Below are positions 50,138 through 61,364 of a DNA stretch of 64,000 nucleotides, piece after piece; the stretch's first letter is position 1, and each line of letters starts with the position of its first letter. A program made the position numbers and the translations under genes. The stretch is taken from contig NC_090711.1 in the NCBI RefSeq assembly GCF_040954835.1, forward strand, positions 13,201,001 to 13,265,000, written 5' to 3'. The notes beneath the pieces are model-generated. The model was given only the letters and a program-made list of their open reading frames with translations, searched no databases and was not told the DNA's origin. Origin of the DNA: Lepisosteus oculatus. Taxonomy: Eukaryota > Chordata > Actinopteri > Semionotiformes > Lepisosteidae.

Positions 50138-50598
50138 ATAGTATGTACGTAAAGCATTTTTAATGAGAGGCAGGCCGAGATTAAGAGCAGAAAACCTCTC
50201 TTAAGTATCAGAGCCAAAGGGGTGCACTTGTATAACACTCTGGACTAGAATATGAATTCTGCACACAAGACAGAAAACAGATGTTACGAGCAACTTCAAA
50301 ATTAATATACAGTATCAGTCTGTTAAAGATGTGCTCTGAGATGAAGAAGGAACAGTGTACTCCATCAACCTGCAATGCATGAATTCAAGAAAAATAAGGG
50401 TTTTCCCACAAACAAAGGTGTTTTTTTTATCAGAATCACTAACTTTGGACAGCCAGTAACAGCAGTCCATCTAGATACATGCACAGTATATACTTACATG
50501 GTGATAATTAAAGAAGCAGAAGGATATTGACAAGGTTGTGTAGCATTATGGAGAATAATTGCAAACTACCCTTGAGGAGCTGGAGGTCATCTGAAGAG

Positions 50599-50644
<46 letters not shown>
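50599..50644. repeat. (TAA)n microsatellite
   Basis: About 15 uninterrupted TAA units. Confidence 0.97.
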
Positions 50645-51116
50645 TACAGTAGCAGTTGCTTTTAAGTGTCTTGTAGAGACTGTGGGTGAATTATGGCATC
50701 AATTACTGCTGACAGCAGGACCTTGGTTTTACATCTTATTTCTAGCATAGCAACTGTCAGAAACCTCTTCATGGTAACAGATTTTCGGTAGCAGAGAGGA
50801 GAGTTAAGTCAAGAGTGTTCTTGGGAAAAGCCATTAAACAAGACCACTGGGCCACCCAGCTAGCACCTGCAGCAAGTTTAAATCCAGCTGGAAAAGGATT
50901 CCAAACAGCAGGGCTTGTAAATGTACTGCCACCCTTAAAAAAAAAAGCATAAAAGCATTAGAAAAGATCACAAGGCAAGTGAATATAGTCAAATGTGTTT
51001 TATGTGCTTTATCCACCCGGGCCTCTCACAGAATGTGATTTATAGGAGGTGAAATTAAAGTCATTTGTTTCTCAGATAAGAGTTTTACCTAATCTGTTTA
51101 CTGCTATAAAGTTAGA

Positions 51117-51325
51117 GGGATGGCATAGTGGCGCAATGGTTGACATTGTTGCCCTGCAACTCTGGGGTGCCATCTTTTAGGAGCTTGTATGTCAGGGGTT
51201 GGCTCAGAGTGCTCCAGTTTCTTCCCGCAGTCCACAGACATACTGGTAGGTTTATTGGCTTTTGGGAAAATTGCCCCAGGTGTGATTGTCTTTAGCAGAT
51301 TGAAAATGGATGAATGTAAAGTCAC
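51117..51325 (+). mobile_element. tRNA-derived SINE (type A), plus strand
   Basis: Head GGCATAGTGGCGCAATGG, then CCGCAGTCCACAGACATACT, GGTTTATTGGCTTTTGGG and AGATTGAAAATGGATGAATG. The usual middle block is shortened. Confidence 0.75.
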
Positions 51326-52849
51326 AAATACATTGAATACAGGGCTATTCTACCTTCACAACCCTTTGTAAACCCCAAAATGCAGCGCATAACCACTACA
51401 GGGCACACACAAAAAAAAAATCACTATAGAAGTAGGGCTCTGTCCCTTATGGAGATCAGGAATTAAACACCTGTAGGGAGTTTAAATCTGCCAATATATG
51501 CTATCCAGCATATCTCTGGGAAAAGGGAGAAAAACCCAGTACCTGTAAACAAAAGGCTCATATCATCTTCACAGGAACAGAACTCAGGACGTGGGCACTG
51601 TGAGACATTCGCACTGACCATCGTGACTGCAGTGCCATCACAAACCTGCGAGTCAGCAGACTTCACAGCTCTCTGTGTAACAGCATACAAATCGGCATCC
51701 CAGGCAGCATCCTTCCCACAACTTTCCCCAAATCTCCAAACCCCGACAAGCACCATAGTAGCCGTTAGGACAAATGTCTATAGCCCAGAGTACACTTCTT
51801 ACGCAAGACATAGAACATGATTGCCTTGGGGAATGAGTATCAGGTAAACCAATATGAAAATGCATCAGTCACAGTACATTTGGAGATTTCCCACCACTTG
51901 ACTGTGCCTAAGGCATTCATTTCCTTTAGTTTCTCAGGGTTTCCACAGAGAGTGTGGCTCTCCATGCTCTGGCCATGATCTCACCTCGCTCTGTTTTACT
52001 TCCCTTCCCAGGCATATTTCAGCATGAACATTAAGAAGGATGTTTCTGGCATTTTCCACATCGATTACATTTTTGTGGAATGAATCAGTCCTGAGCCTTC
52101 CACAATTGTCAAGCCTGGTTTATGCAAAAACAGAAAAACAAGGGATGCAGGACACAACCCGTTTCTTTTTACAGAAATTATAATTTAGAGAATCTATCAG
52201 TTTGAAGAGAAAAGGCTGCACTATGCTTTAGCACTCAACAAATGTTACCGTTTAGCCACATTAAGTCATTGTGTATTACTCGTTTCCATAGACTTTATAA
52301 ATATCCTGAAAGCAGCTATAAAAACACCTAAACTAACAGAAGAGCTTGTCCGCTATTTCATTTGCAGTTACTAAGAATAAGAATAAGGTAAATAAGTTAC
52401 AAGACAGCAATTCATCTGTGAAACCACTTCCTCAGCACAAGCAGGCTCGGTCAATATTTTTAGCCAAAATTGTTCTCTGGCTCGGAGCAACTCAGATTTA
52501 TTTAACGTAGCAGATGCACAGTGGGAATATTTTCAAGGAAATTCTTCCCTTGTAATTTTTTTTTTATATTTATTTTGATTTTGGAAACCTGAGAGGAAAT
52601 TTTACTCCATGGTCGTTTGCCTTTTAAATTTCAGTGGTAAATGAACTGTGTCCAGGCTGCAGATTTGACTTTTTCCAGCTACGGTTTAGCAATGCATTCT
52701 ACAGAAGTCCATCTGAAGAGTAAGTAGGCAGAGAGCAGAGTAAGACCAGAATTAAAATCTGCATGTAATGACCTAATCTGTACTTACAGCATAACTCTTG
52801 ATGGGGCTAACTGCTGAAAATTCTGCTTTGGTGTCTACTGACTGTCAGC

Positions 52850-52872
52850 AAAAAAAAAAAAAAAAAAAAAAG
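52850..52872. repeat. Poly-A run
   Basis: 23 consecutive A with no recognisable retroposon body next to it. Confidence 0.95.
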
Positions 52873-53062
52873 GGTCAGGAAGGCTCATACAGGAAGATTA
52901 GGAAAACAATATGGGATTAAACTAAAGCCACCCAGCAATGCAAATGATACAGTAGAAAAAAGTGCACAGAAAAACAGAACATGTGAAACAGGCAGAAAAA
53001 CGAGAGCTAAATGGAGGTACTGTCCATTTCCCCTCTAAACTACTCTAAATTGCTGAACTAGG

Positions 53063-53256
53063 GAGCTGTGCCAGCATGCGTAGGCCGCAAAGGAACAAGG
53101 AAAGGTTTATTCCATGCTGAAAAGAGAAGAAAAGAAACAACATTCCAGCTGTGGAGCCTTCTTCGTGCATCACACCTGAATAAGGCTCTACAGCTGAAAC
53201 GTTGTGTTTCTTTTCTTCTCTTTTCAGCATGGAACAAACCTTTACTTGTTCTTTTA
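53063..53256. mobile_element. Fold-back (long inverted repeat) element, best copy
   Basis: Two arms of about 75 bp: the left reads GGTTTATTCCATGCTGAAAA then AGAGAAGAAAAGAAAC and AGCTGTGGAGCCTTCTTC. The right is its near reverse complement, ending AGCATGGAACAAACCTTTAC. An outer GCATGCGTAGGCCGCAAAGG lies at the left end. Partial copies lie at 29590, 33990, 36895 and 59128. Confidence 0.85.
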
Positions 53257-54974
53257 CTCTAAATGGCTACAGATCCGCAAACCACCAAGACAAATGCATC
53301 CTGTTGTGAGGTTTGCAGTAAATAGAGTCACTAGGATTGTACAGTTAATGATTCCCTTCAGATGATACTCCAGACCATTCAGAAGTGTCCAACTCAGTTC
53401 CTAGTGATGTCCCCCCGACTTTTGGTCCAACCCGAGATGTTAATCAAATGAGTTTTAGCGAGACTTTTATAGGATTCTTCTAAAGTTCTTTTACTGTGTG
53501 GAAGAAAAGTTTAGAAATTGTCGAAGAAAACTCTTCACTCAGGTTAGGTGTAGTCAAGCAGAGTCCTTTATTCATGCAGATTTGAGAGCAGCCTCTCATA
53601 CAGATCTGTGAGTAACCTCTCTACCGAGATGATCAATGCAATGAGTTTTATACAGCAAATCCACACAGGAAAGCTCATTCTATGTTTCCATATTAGGAGT
53701 TGTTTTTCTCTCTACAAACATTTCTTTGTAATTGACCACATTCTTCTTAAGAAGCAGTTTTACCTTGGATACCGACAAAAGGAAGTATATAAATAAAAGG
53801 TGTGAAATGAGCTAGAGATCCTGGTGTTGTAGCATTAATATCAAAAAGTCAAATAATATACTTGCAATTGTTCTTTCATACTGTTGCTGGGAAAAAGGCA
53901 TTTTTCAAAGCCAACTAGTCACTATCTTATACACTTTAAAGAGGTAAACGCTAAAATTCTTCCTCAACTGAAAACCTACACTTCAGAAAAAGTAGTTATC
54001 TATACAACTCATTCAGACCTGATTACAAGAATCAAAGACACTGTTAATTAAATAATTACACCAGCTATGAAACTAAGAGCTCAAGTGGCTTACTGAAGAT
54101 AATAGGCCCCCCCAGGAGTTTGACATAGTTGATCAAGGCACAGTGTTCTAAATATGTATTAATGTATTACTCCTTATTAGTGGAATGCCTAAGATACACA
54201 AGAGCAGAGTCATAAAGAAAACAATGTCCTGAAAGGTAGGTTTTCATTAAAGTGTGGATTCATTGCATGAGCACCTGTCAGATTAGATATGAAGCATAGG
54301 ACCAGTAACACACGTATACAAATGTAGTTTCAACACAATTCAAAAAAGCTACAGCCTCTCAGGCAGGATGGCACATCAGCAGCTGAAGATTGACTTGCTG
54401 TTGTCCCGGAGGTCTTTCTGCCAGCGCCTTTTTCGGTCTGTGGTTCCTGGATTACTAGTTCCTCTCCGGTCTCACAGAAAGCAGCTTCCCTTGCTCCATC
54501 CGTGTGGTGTCAAGGGGCTCATGGGGGGGGAGGAGGAGAGAGCCCACCTGTACAGGCTCAGCTCTTTTTATCCCTAGACCCTCTCCGACAGGCTATCAGG
54601 AAGAAGCCTGGGTCGTTTGAGAACTGCGAGTACGCCGATACTCCAGCTATGAGAATGAGATCTCCAGCTATCATGGCACTATCGGTTCTTGTTTGCATTC
54701 CTGCTCACGCCTCTGTCCAAAGTCTGGTCCAAACTGGCTCAGCAACCCTTCACACCACCTTTATGTGCCAATACCTAAAGGGTGGTAATTGTGTCATGTC
54801 TGGACAAGTGCTCAACTTCAGCACTTACTAATTGTTTTTGGGCTCACTGTCTCTGTTGGAAAACTTTGAGGCTGAAGACTTTGGGGAAAGCACACATGGG
54901 CACAGACCCAGCCACTAATGGAAACTTAATGAATCACAGCCTGTTCCTCCTTCATCTGTTGGCCTTCTGTCACA

Positions 54975-55020
54975 CAGGGCTGGCCCTAGCTTTTGGGGGG
55001 CCCTAGGCAAGATCTTGGGA
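54975..55020 (+). mobile_element. Possible hAT-type terminus
   Basis: CAGGGCTGGCCCTAGC followed by TTTTGGGGGGCCCTAGG resembles one end of a common fish hAT-like element. A matching opposite end was not found. Confidence 0.3.
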
Positions 55021-56087
55021 AGAGGCCCCTCCAGATCACCGTTTGCCATGACACTGTTCTCAACTCCCACCCCAAACGTTTTTGCTATTAAGAATAATTA
55101 ATTTGATTATTAACCAGTTTGTAAAACAGAATAAGTAGTACACATTTGACAAATACAGGATAACGTGTTTTAACATTGAAAGTAATGCCGTGAAACGTGA
55201 AATCTATTAACTTCTAGTAAAACAGCTCATGTAGTCGACGTGTCTAGCTACAAAATGCCTACCACTCGCTAGTTACGTTGATCTGATGGACTCAAAACCA
55301 AATGAAATACAAATGCTTTTTCACAATGACTTGATTTGGCGTAGCTCCGTTATGTGATCAATAATATTCCTCTTCTGTTCTGCGCTTCCTTTTCTCAACA
55401 CCCCGATAGGTACAGGTACTGCATGTCCTTCTGGAGAAGGATGTACGTTTACCAGTGCAACTACCTGATTTTAATTTGAAACCATTACAACATACCTGTA
55501 GTTTGCAACACAAGTAAAGGATCACTTGTCATGTTCCAGTACGTTAGGTATAATGAAAGATTAATAAACAGAATTACAACTTTCGGAAATTACGGCGAGA
55601 ACGAGAGTCATTTACAACAAACAAAATGAATGACTACATTGGCATTCACAACCAATATTATAGTTTATAACTAACAAACTTGAACAGCCTAGATTAGCAC
55701 AACAGTATCTGTGCATCTAATGAGGGACTAATTCTTTCTGTACATTTGTTACAGTAAGATTTTATTTGTTACAATCCTCCAGAGATAAAAGGAAACATTT
55801 CTCTCCAGATTATTTCGATTCAGTTTTAGGTGGGGAAAAACTTACAATTGATGTCACTTGGGGGTTGGGGGGACTCCATCGCTGTTGATACAAATTCAGA
55901 CTCCCTGAGCTACGCACTTATATTGTCCCACAAAAACGAGGCACACCTGTATATCTTCAGCATTTCCTTTCCTAATTCCAGATTCCTAAAACTCTCATTA
56001 ACTTTGACAGGACTTTATCGCCCCACTGTGGCTGTATGGAGAACTACAGATCATTTGATGCAGCCTTATCTTGCTATAAAGACAGTA

Positions 56088-56664
56088 AATAATAATAATT
56101 GCTTACACTTATATAGCGCTTTTCTGGACACTCCACTCAAAGCGCTTTACAGGTAATGGGGATCCCCTCCATCACCACCACCAGTGTGCAGCATCAACCT
56201 GGATGATGTGACGGCAGCCATAGTGCACCAGAACGCTCACCACACACCAGCTATCAGTGGGGAGGAGAACAGAGCAAAGAAGCCTATTCATAGATGGGGA
56301 TTATTAGGAGGCCATGATTGGTATGGGAATGGAAAATTTGGCCAGTACTCCGGGGTTACACCCTTACTCTTTCTGAGAAACACCCTGGGATTTTTAATGA
56401 CCACAGAGAGTCAGGACCTCTGTTTTATGTCTCATCTGAAGGATGGCACCTGTTTACAGTATAGTGTCCCCGTCACTATACTGGGGCATTAGGACCCACA
56501 TAGACCACAGGGTGAGCACCCCCTGCTGGCCCCACTAACACCTCTTCCAGCAGCAACCTTAGTTTTTCCCAGGAGGTCTCCCATCTAGGTACTGACCAGG
56601 CTCACACCTACTGAGCTCCAGTGGGGCTGCCAGTTGTGAGTTGCAGGGTGATATGGCTGCTGGC
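56088..56664 (-). mobile_element. 5S-derived SINE, full length, minus strand
   Basis: From the plus-strand left: AATAATAATTG, TATATAGCGCTTTTC, CTCAAAGCGCTTTACAGG, body GGATTTTTAATGACCACAGA, then 5S-like GGTCTCCCATCTAGGTAC and the head start GCTGCTGGC. It is the clearest copy of the standard tail. Confidence 0.88.
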
Positions 56665-56749
56665 AGTTCTTTAGCAGAGGAAGGAAAAAAGCATGTGTAG
56701 TGTCCCAGCCAATGTTTTCTCTAAACTGCGGTTTCTGTGAGCAACCTCA

Positions 56750-57562
56750 TGATTTTGACTGAGTTTGGTTTTGGATTACTCTCTGGTTTATTTGTTCTTG
56801 CTCTGGCTTTTCAAACTTTTGTTTGAGGTTTCACAGATTCGACCCTTGCCTGTTTACTTCAGCCTTGAACTGTGTTTCACTGTTCATTCAGCTCGCCAGC
56901 TCTTCACTTACAGTACCTGCCATTCGACCCCGGCTTCCTTTTCAGTGTGATACACTTTGTGTAAATCCTGAATATTACACTCTCTTTGCTGTAACACCCT
57001 GCCTGACTGCTTTCTTTGCCTGTGCATGAGTCTCCGTCTGCACTTGGGTGCGCTCCACTGCCCTAGATGGCTGCACTTAGTGTAGTAAATGCAGCATTGT
57101 TATAACTGTAAGCTGTGGGGAAAACTGGCTGTAGAAAATATGTGTTCAATTAATCACTGATGTGTACTAGTTTACTCTTTATCTTTCTCCAAAATACTAG
57201 ATGCAGCTTCAGTATGTCAAGTTTCCAGCATGTTCCACGGCCTTTCAAAAGCCTTGCAAAAGAGTCCACGCTGGATGTTATCCACACCTGTTCCCTGCCA
57301 CAGATGATCTTTTGAAATGTCATTAATTAGCCGTGGGTGAAATTCAAATTGATCAGAAGTGCAAACGGTCGGAAGCATGTGAGTTTTGTTACCCAGGTTC
57401 CTGTCTTTTCACTGGATGAATTGCCAGACATGTTCCACACATCGTCAGCTTTGTTCGGGCGCAGGCTTTAGATTTCCCTTTTCTTGCTTGGCTACCAAGA
57501 CTCTTTTTTTCGGATTTACCATTTGTGCCGTGTCTCCGCGCCTCCTGGCTTCGACCCCTGAC
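56750..57562 (+). repeat. LTR-like degenerate repeat sequence upstream of LINE copy B
   Basis: T- and C-rich wording such as CCATTCGACCCCGGCTTCC and GGCTTCGACCCCTGACTATG resembles 3' halves of fish gypsy-type LTRs. No clean ends or target duplication were found. Confidence 0.35.
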
Positions 57563-58344
57563 TATGTTTCAGAACTGTTTTGATTTGCACTTTCACCAGT
57601 CGGTCGGCTTCCTGGCTACAAACCCTGCTTTCGGATCATGACCCTGAACTGTGTTTTGTCTATTGCCCGCTGCCTGCTCGGCTGATGTTTTCACCCAGAA
57701 AATGAGTTCTTCACTCGAGCCGTTTATTTCCACTGGCATCTGTAACTACATACCTGTTTTACCACTGTAACTTCCAACATCCCCTGAAATCTCTGTTTTG
57801 GATTCTGCTGCTCCTGAGGCCATCTCTTCAGCCCCAGATCTGTCCTGGGCTCTACCTCTGGCGCAGTCAGCAGGTGTCCTACAAGCACCTCTTTTTTCTC
57901 TTTTTCCGGTGCTTGCAAGCCTTCTATTTCAGACAGGGACCTCAGTACCTGTCTGAACTATTATCGTCCTACTCCCCACCTCACAACCTTCGCTCTTCTA
58001 AGTCTGCTCTCCTAACTGTCCCCCAAGCCCGTCTACATTGTATGGGTGACAGGGCCTTCTCCTGTTATGCCCCCAAGCTCTGGAACTCTCTCCCCAAGGA
58101 TATCAGAGAGTCACCTTCTCTAAACTCCTTCAAATCCAGACTCAAAACCCTCTTCTTCATAAAAGCCTTTACTTAACTGGTTCCATTCTTCACCCCTCTG
58201 CTTTTCTTAGTATCACCATCCATGGTCTCCTCTATACAGTATATTGTAATTGTGTTTTATCTTGTGTATTCTTTTTATTTATTGTTGTTGTCATTCGTAA
58301 AGCGCTTTGAGAAGGCACCTTTAAAGGTGCTATATAAAATAAAG

Positions 58345-58413
<69 letters not shown>
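57563..58413 (+). mobile_element. LINE 3' part, copy B, with (ATT)n tail
   Basis: Nearly identical to 27226-28012. It encodes [36 protein letters not shown] and FKSRLKTLFF, then the tail GTAAAGCGCTTTGAG, GGTGCTATATAAAATAAAG and about 22 TTA units (58346-58411). Confidence 0.88.
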
Positions 58414-59127
58414 ATTTTACAAACCATCAAGCATCCTCCCACAACCCCATTTTCCTCTCTGCAGTGTTGCTTTATTTACTCTGTAAACATCCTAAAACAC
58501 ATCTGATTCTTGGATGTCATAATTCCTCATTTAAAACGGTGAATAGCAGATGTCACATTTTTCGTTTAACAAGGAGGTGCCAGAGCTGTGCTTAGAGAAC
58601 CCAGAATTCAGACAGTCTAAAACTGAGAGATGTCAGAGCTGAGCTTCAGCAATTATACCACACCTTATACCACAGATTATACCACATCTTTATTTTAGTC
58701 CTTGTCTCCACAAAAATTAACAGTTACATTACAACAGTTACTTGATTTAATACAGGTAGAGATGAAGACTGGTCTTGCATTTAAGTTCATTATAACAAAT
58801 TGTTTCCTTTGAAAAAAGAATATATGCATATATACCAGACAGGAACATCACAGGTATTACACTTAGGTGCCTTAAAAACATTATTGAGTAAAATAAGACA
58901 ATATCACTATTTGGTTCAAGATAAAAAATGTAAAAAAATAATACACAGCTTTCTTTCTAACATATAGTTTACAAAAATCCTTATTTATTGATAAAATCTA
59001 ACTATAAGATACATTATTTTAGAATGAAACTCAGTCTTTTATATACATAGGCAGAGTTGCACAAGTTCCTGAATAACAAGATCTGATATTGCATGTGAAC
59101 TATGAAACTGACAAGTCAGAGTTGAAA

Positions 59128-59222
59128 ACTCTGCAAAGGAACAAGTAAAAGGTTTATTCCATGCTGAAAAGAGGAGAGAGAAAACACAACGTTTTAGCTG
59201 TGAAGCCTTCTTCAGGTGTGAG
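59128..59222. mobile_element. Half copy of the fold-back element
   Basis: GCAAAGGAACAAGTAAAAGG, TTTATTCCATGCTGAAAAGA and GAAGCCTTCTTCAGGTGTGA match the left arm of the 53063 copy. Confidence 0.65.
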
Positions 59223-59555
59223 TTGAAAACTCTATTGTGAGCCAAGTTATAATGGAAGAAAGGTTCTTGTCTGTTACATGAAGTTGCCTTTCCAAAATTA
59301 CTTTGTGTTGTCTAAAATCATCTCTGAAAAGTATCCTTTATCCTTAAAAATATCCTTTTGGAAAGAACTGAGGACCACAGGTGTAGAGTGGGATACACTT
59401 CAAACATTCTCATCCTGGATCTTCATCGATGGCTTATCCTGGAAATAGCCGTCATAAATTCTGTGACATAAATGTTTTCCTTGGCACAAGCACATATTTA
59501 GTTTGTTTGTTGATTCATAAGGCATCATACTTCAAAGATTTACTGGTGAACTTGA

Positions 59556-59762
59556 TTAATGCTTGATTAATGAGCACTGGTATTCTGTACTCTGATGTCG
59601 TTTGCATCCATAACACAGTTCTTCTGCTGGTAATGGTCTATCAATCTCTTCCAAAGTGCACTGCAGGTCAGTAAATCTTTGTTTCCTGTACAACACATGA
59701 GTGCAAAGATGTAGATGTTTACCACAAATACAGCACATAATAAAAAATTGTGTTAACGCCAT
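59556..59762 (-). other. Unrecognised cysteine-rich ORF, 68 codons
   Basis: ATG-initiated. It contains CCICGKHLHLC and, 40 residues later, ELCYGC, so paired CxxC motifs could bind zinc. No family is recognised and no splice partner was found. It may be a repeat-derived fragment or chance. Confidence 0.2.
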
Positions 59763-60815
59763 TTAAGTCAGAATTCATGTTAGCATTTAATGTCAATTGG
59801 TTGACATAGAATTTCCTATTCACAAGCCATTAAATGAGGTGGAAGAAATCAAGTTAATAAATACGCAGGGAAGGAATGACTATTTTAGAGCAGGGTTCAT
59901 GGAATAAAGTGTAGTCATGTGATTCATTATAAAAAAATAAAAGAAAATACTCTACATTTCCATTTATTCAAGATATTGATTGTGCAACAGGTAACCATTT
60001 TCAGGAGGTAAGAGCAGAGAGCTGAATGAGTACAAACTAGCCTGGAGAAGCCTTTCTCACTGCTGCCTTATGTTGCTTTAATAGGACACCCAGTATTCTT
60101 CCTGTTTCCCAACAAGTAACTTCCTGAGTCCTTGTAGAAATTAGCCAAGACAATGTCCTTAATCTACATCACCATCATTATAATTTGTAGACTGATCAGT
60201 GCAGTTTCACACCATTGTAAATTGTATTTATTGTCTTTAGCCATAAATTGTACATTGCCAAGATGCACAATATTTTTTTTAATACAAATGGCATAGAACA
60301 CATAATAGAAATGTTAAAAAAATCATACCGTAAATTGGTCAAAAACAAAGAATAATAAAATGAATTATAAATCAAAAGGTATATTGAGAAACAAGGCTTT
60401 TAAGGGTTTGAGCCATGTTTCACAACAATGATTGTGCACAGGAGAAAGTTCTACAGCACTGTGTGAAACCTGGTGTCAGATTTAGAGCTGCTCTAACTTT
60501 GTAAAGAGGATCTGATAAACTGGAACTATCCCACTCAGCGGTATACATGAGCAGGAGAACCTTTAAGTCCACTTTAAGTTTCAAAGGGAGAGAGCGAAAT
60601 TAACAGTTAACGAAAGTAATGGAATTTGCTGAAGCACAGCAGTTTGAGTTTAGCACACAGGGCGCACAATTCTGGACATGTGGACTGTCACAGAAACCAC
60701 GCTAAGCAAGGTGTCACTGCAGTCTAGTCAGTGATCAAGTTTGTGTCAATATTTCAGCATTTAATAGAACAAGGAAGAAATATTGTCTTTTACAGGAACG
60801 GCTGAACATCACAGA

Positions 60816-61145
60816 TGTCATGCCCTGTACACCTAGAGGGAGCTCTACTTCTGTTCCTAGTTCCCTGTGATTATTCATGTCTTTCCGGAGTGTCTTGTTG
60901 TGTAGCCTATTTATTTCCTGTGTCTGCCTTGCTCCTGGCTCGGTATTGAGGGTATGGATGTTGTGAGACCCGCCTAGCACCAGGTTGCCCCACGTCCGTA
61001 GCCTGAGGGCATAGGTTTCTATATCGACATCGTCTGACCCCGCGAGCCTGGGCAAACCTCCGTGTTGCCCCTTTCAACGCTACACATAGGGTCTCTACTG
61101 CTCTCCTGGCCATTCCACGGCTTGCCCCTTCCGACATCCGTGACA
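60816..61145 (+). mobile_element. Solo LTR 4 (TGTCATGC...CCGTGACA), 330 bp
   Basis: Exact 5-bp flanking duplication ACAGA (60811-60815 and 61146-61150). It shares the GCTCCTGGCTCGGTATTG / GGGCATAGGTTTC style with the LTRs at 2413 and 11342. It lies in the HELZ2-like intron or 3' flank, antisense to that gene. Confidence 0.85.
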
Positions 61146-61196
61146 ACAGAGTGTTTTTCTTCAGAATTTAATCTGTGTTGTTGTGGTACCACTTAC

Positions 61197-61364
61197 CTAT
61201 GACACAGAATCCTTCCTGAGCCCGAGTGATGCCCACATTGACTTGGTTGGGATCAATGACAAACCCCAGAGTCTTTGTGAGCCAGGCTTTGGTAGGTTCA
61301 GTCTCTAGCTCTGAGGAGGGACAGGAGCGCACAGTAGAGAGAATCACGTAACGCCACTCACTCC
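61197..61364 (-). CDS. helz2: HELZ2-like exon with helicase motifs V (end) and VI
   Basis: 168 nt, phase 1 to 1. Acceptor TTTCTCTAG, donor ATAG|GTAAGTGG. It encodes GSEWRYVILSTVRSC and DPNQVNVGITRAQEGFCVI. The conserved arginine of motif VI (ITRAQ) is present. A solo LTR begins 52 bases past the donor. Confidence 0.85.

Larger units (their letters stand above)
51326..56087. other. Gene-poor intergenic stretch
   Basis: No exon recognised. It holds the poly-A run, the fold-back element and a possible hAT end; the rest is featureless AT-rich DNA. Confidence 0.45.
58414..60810. other. Unrecognised DNA downstream of the HELZ2-like exons
   Basis: The last exon of the HELZ2-like gene was sought on the minus strand here and not found. 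Only the half fold-back element and the cysteine-rich ORF stand out. Confidence 0.45.

Noticed and set aside
60400-60700. Candidate last exon of the HELZ2-like gene or a LINE C-terminus on the minus strand
   Set aside because: The frame has stops and no helicase C-terminal wording, and the LINE resemblance is too weak to report.
60735-61146. Two open frames of 79 and 106 codons on the minus strand
   Set aside because: They fall within or across solo LTR 4 and have no protein similarity that I recognise.
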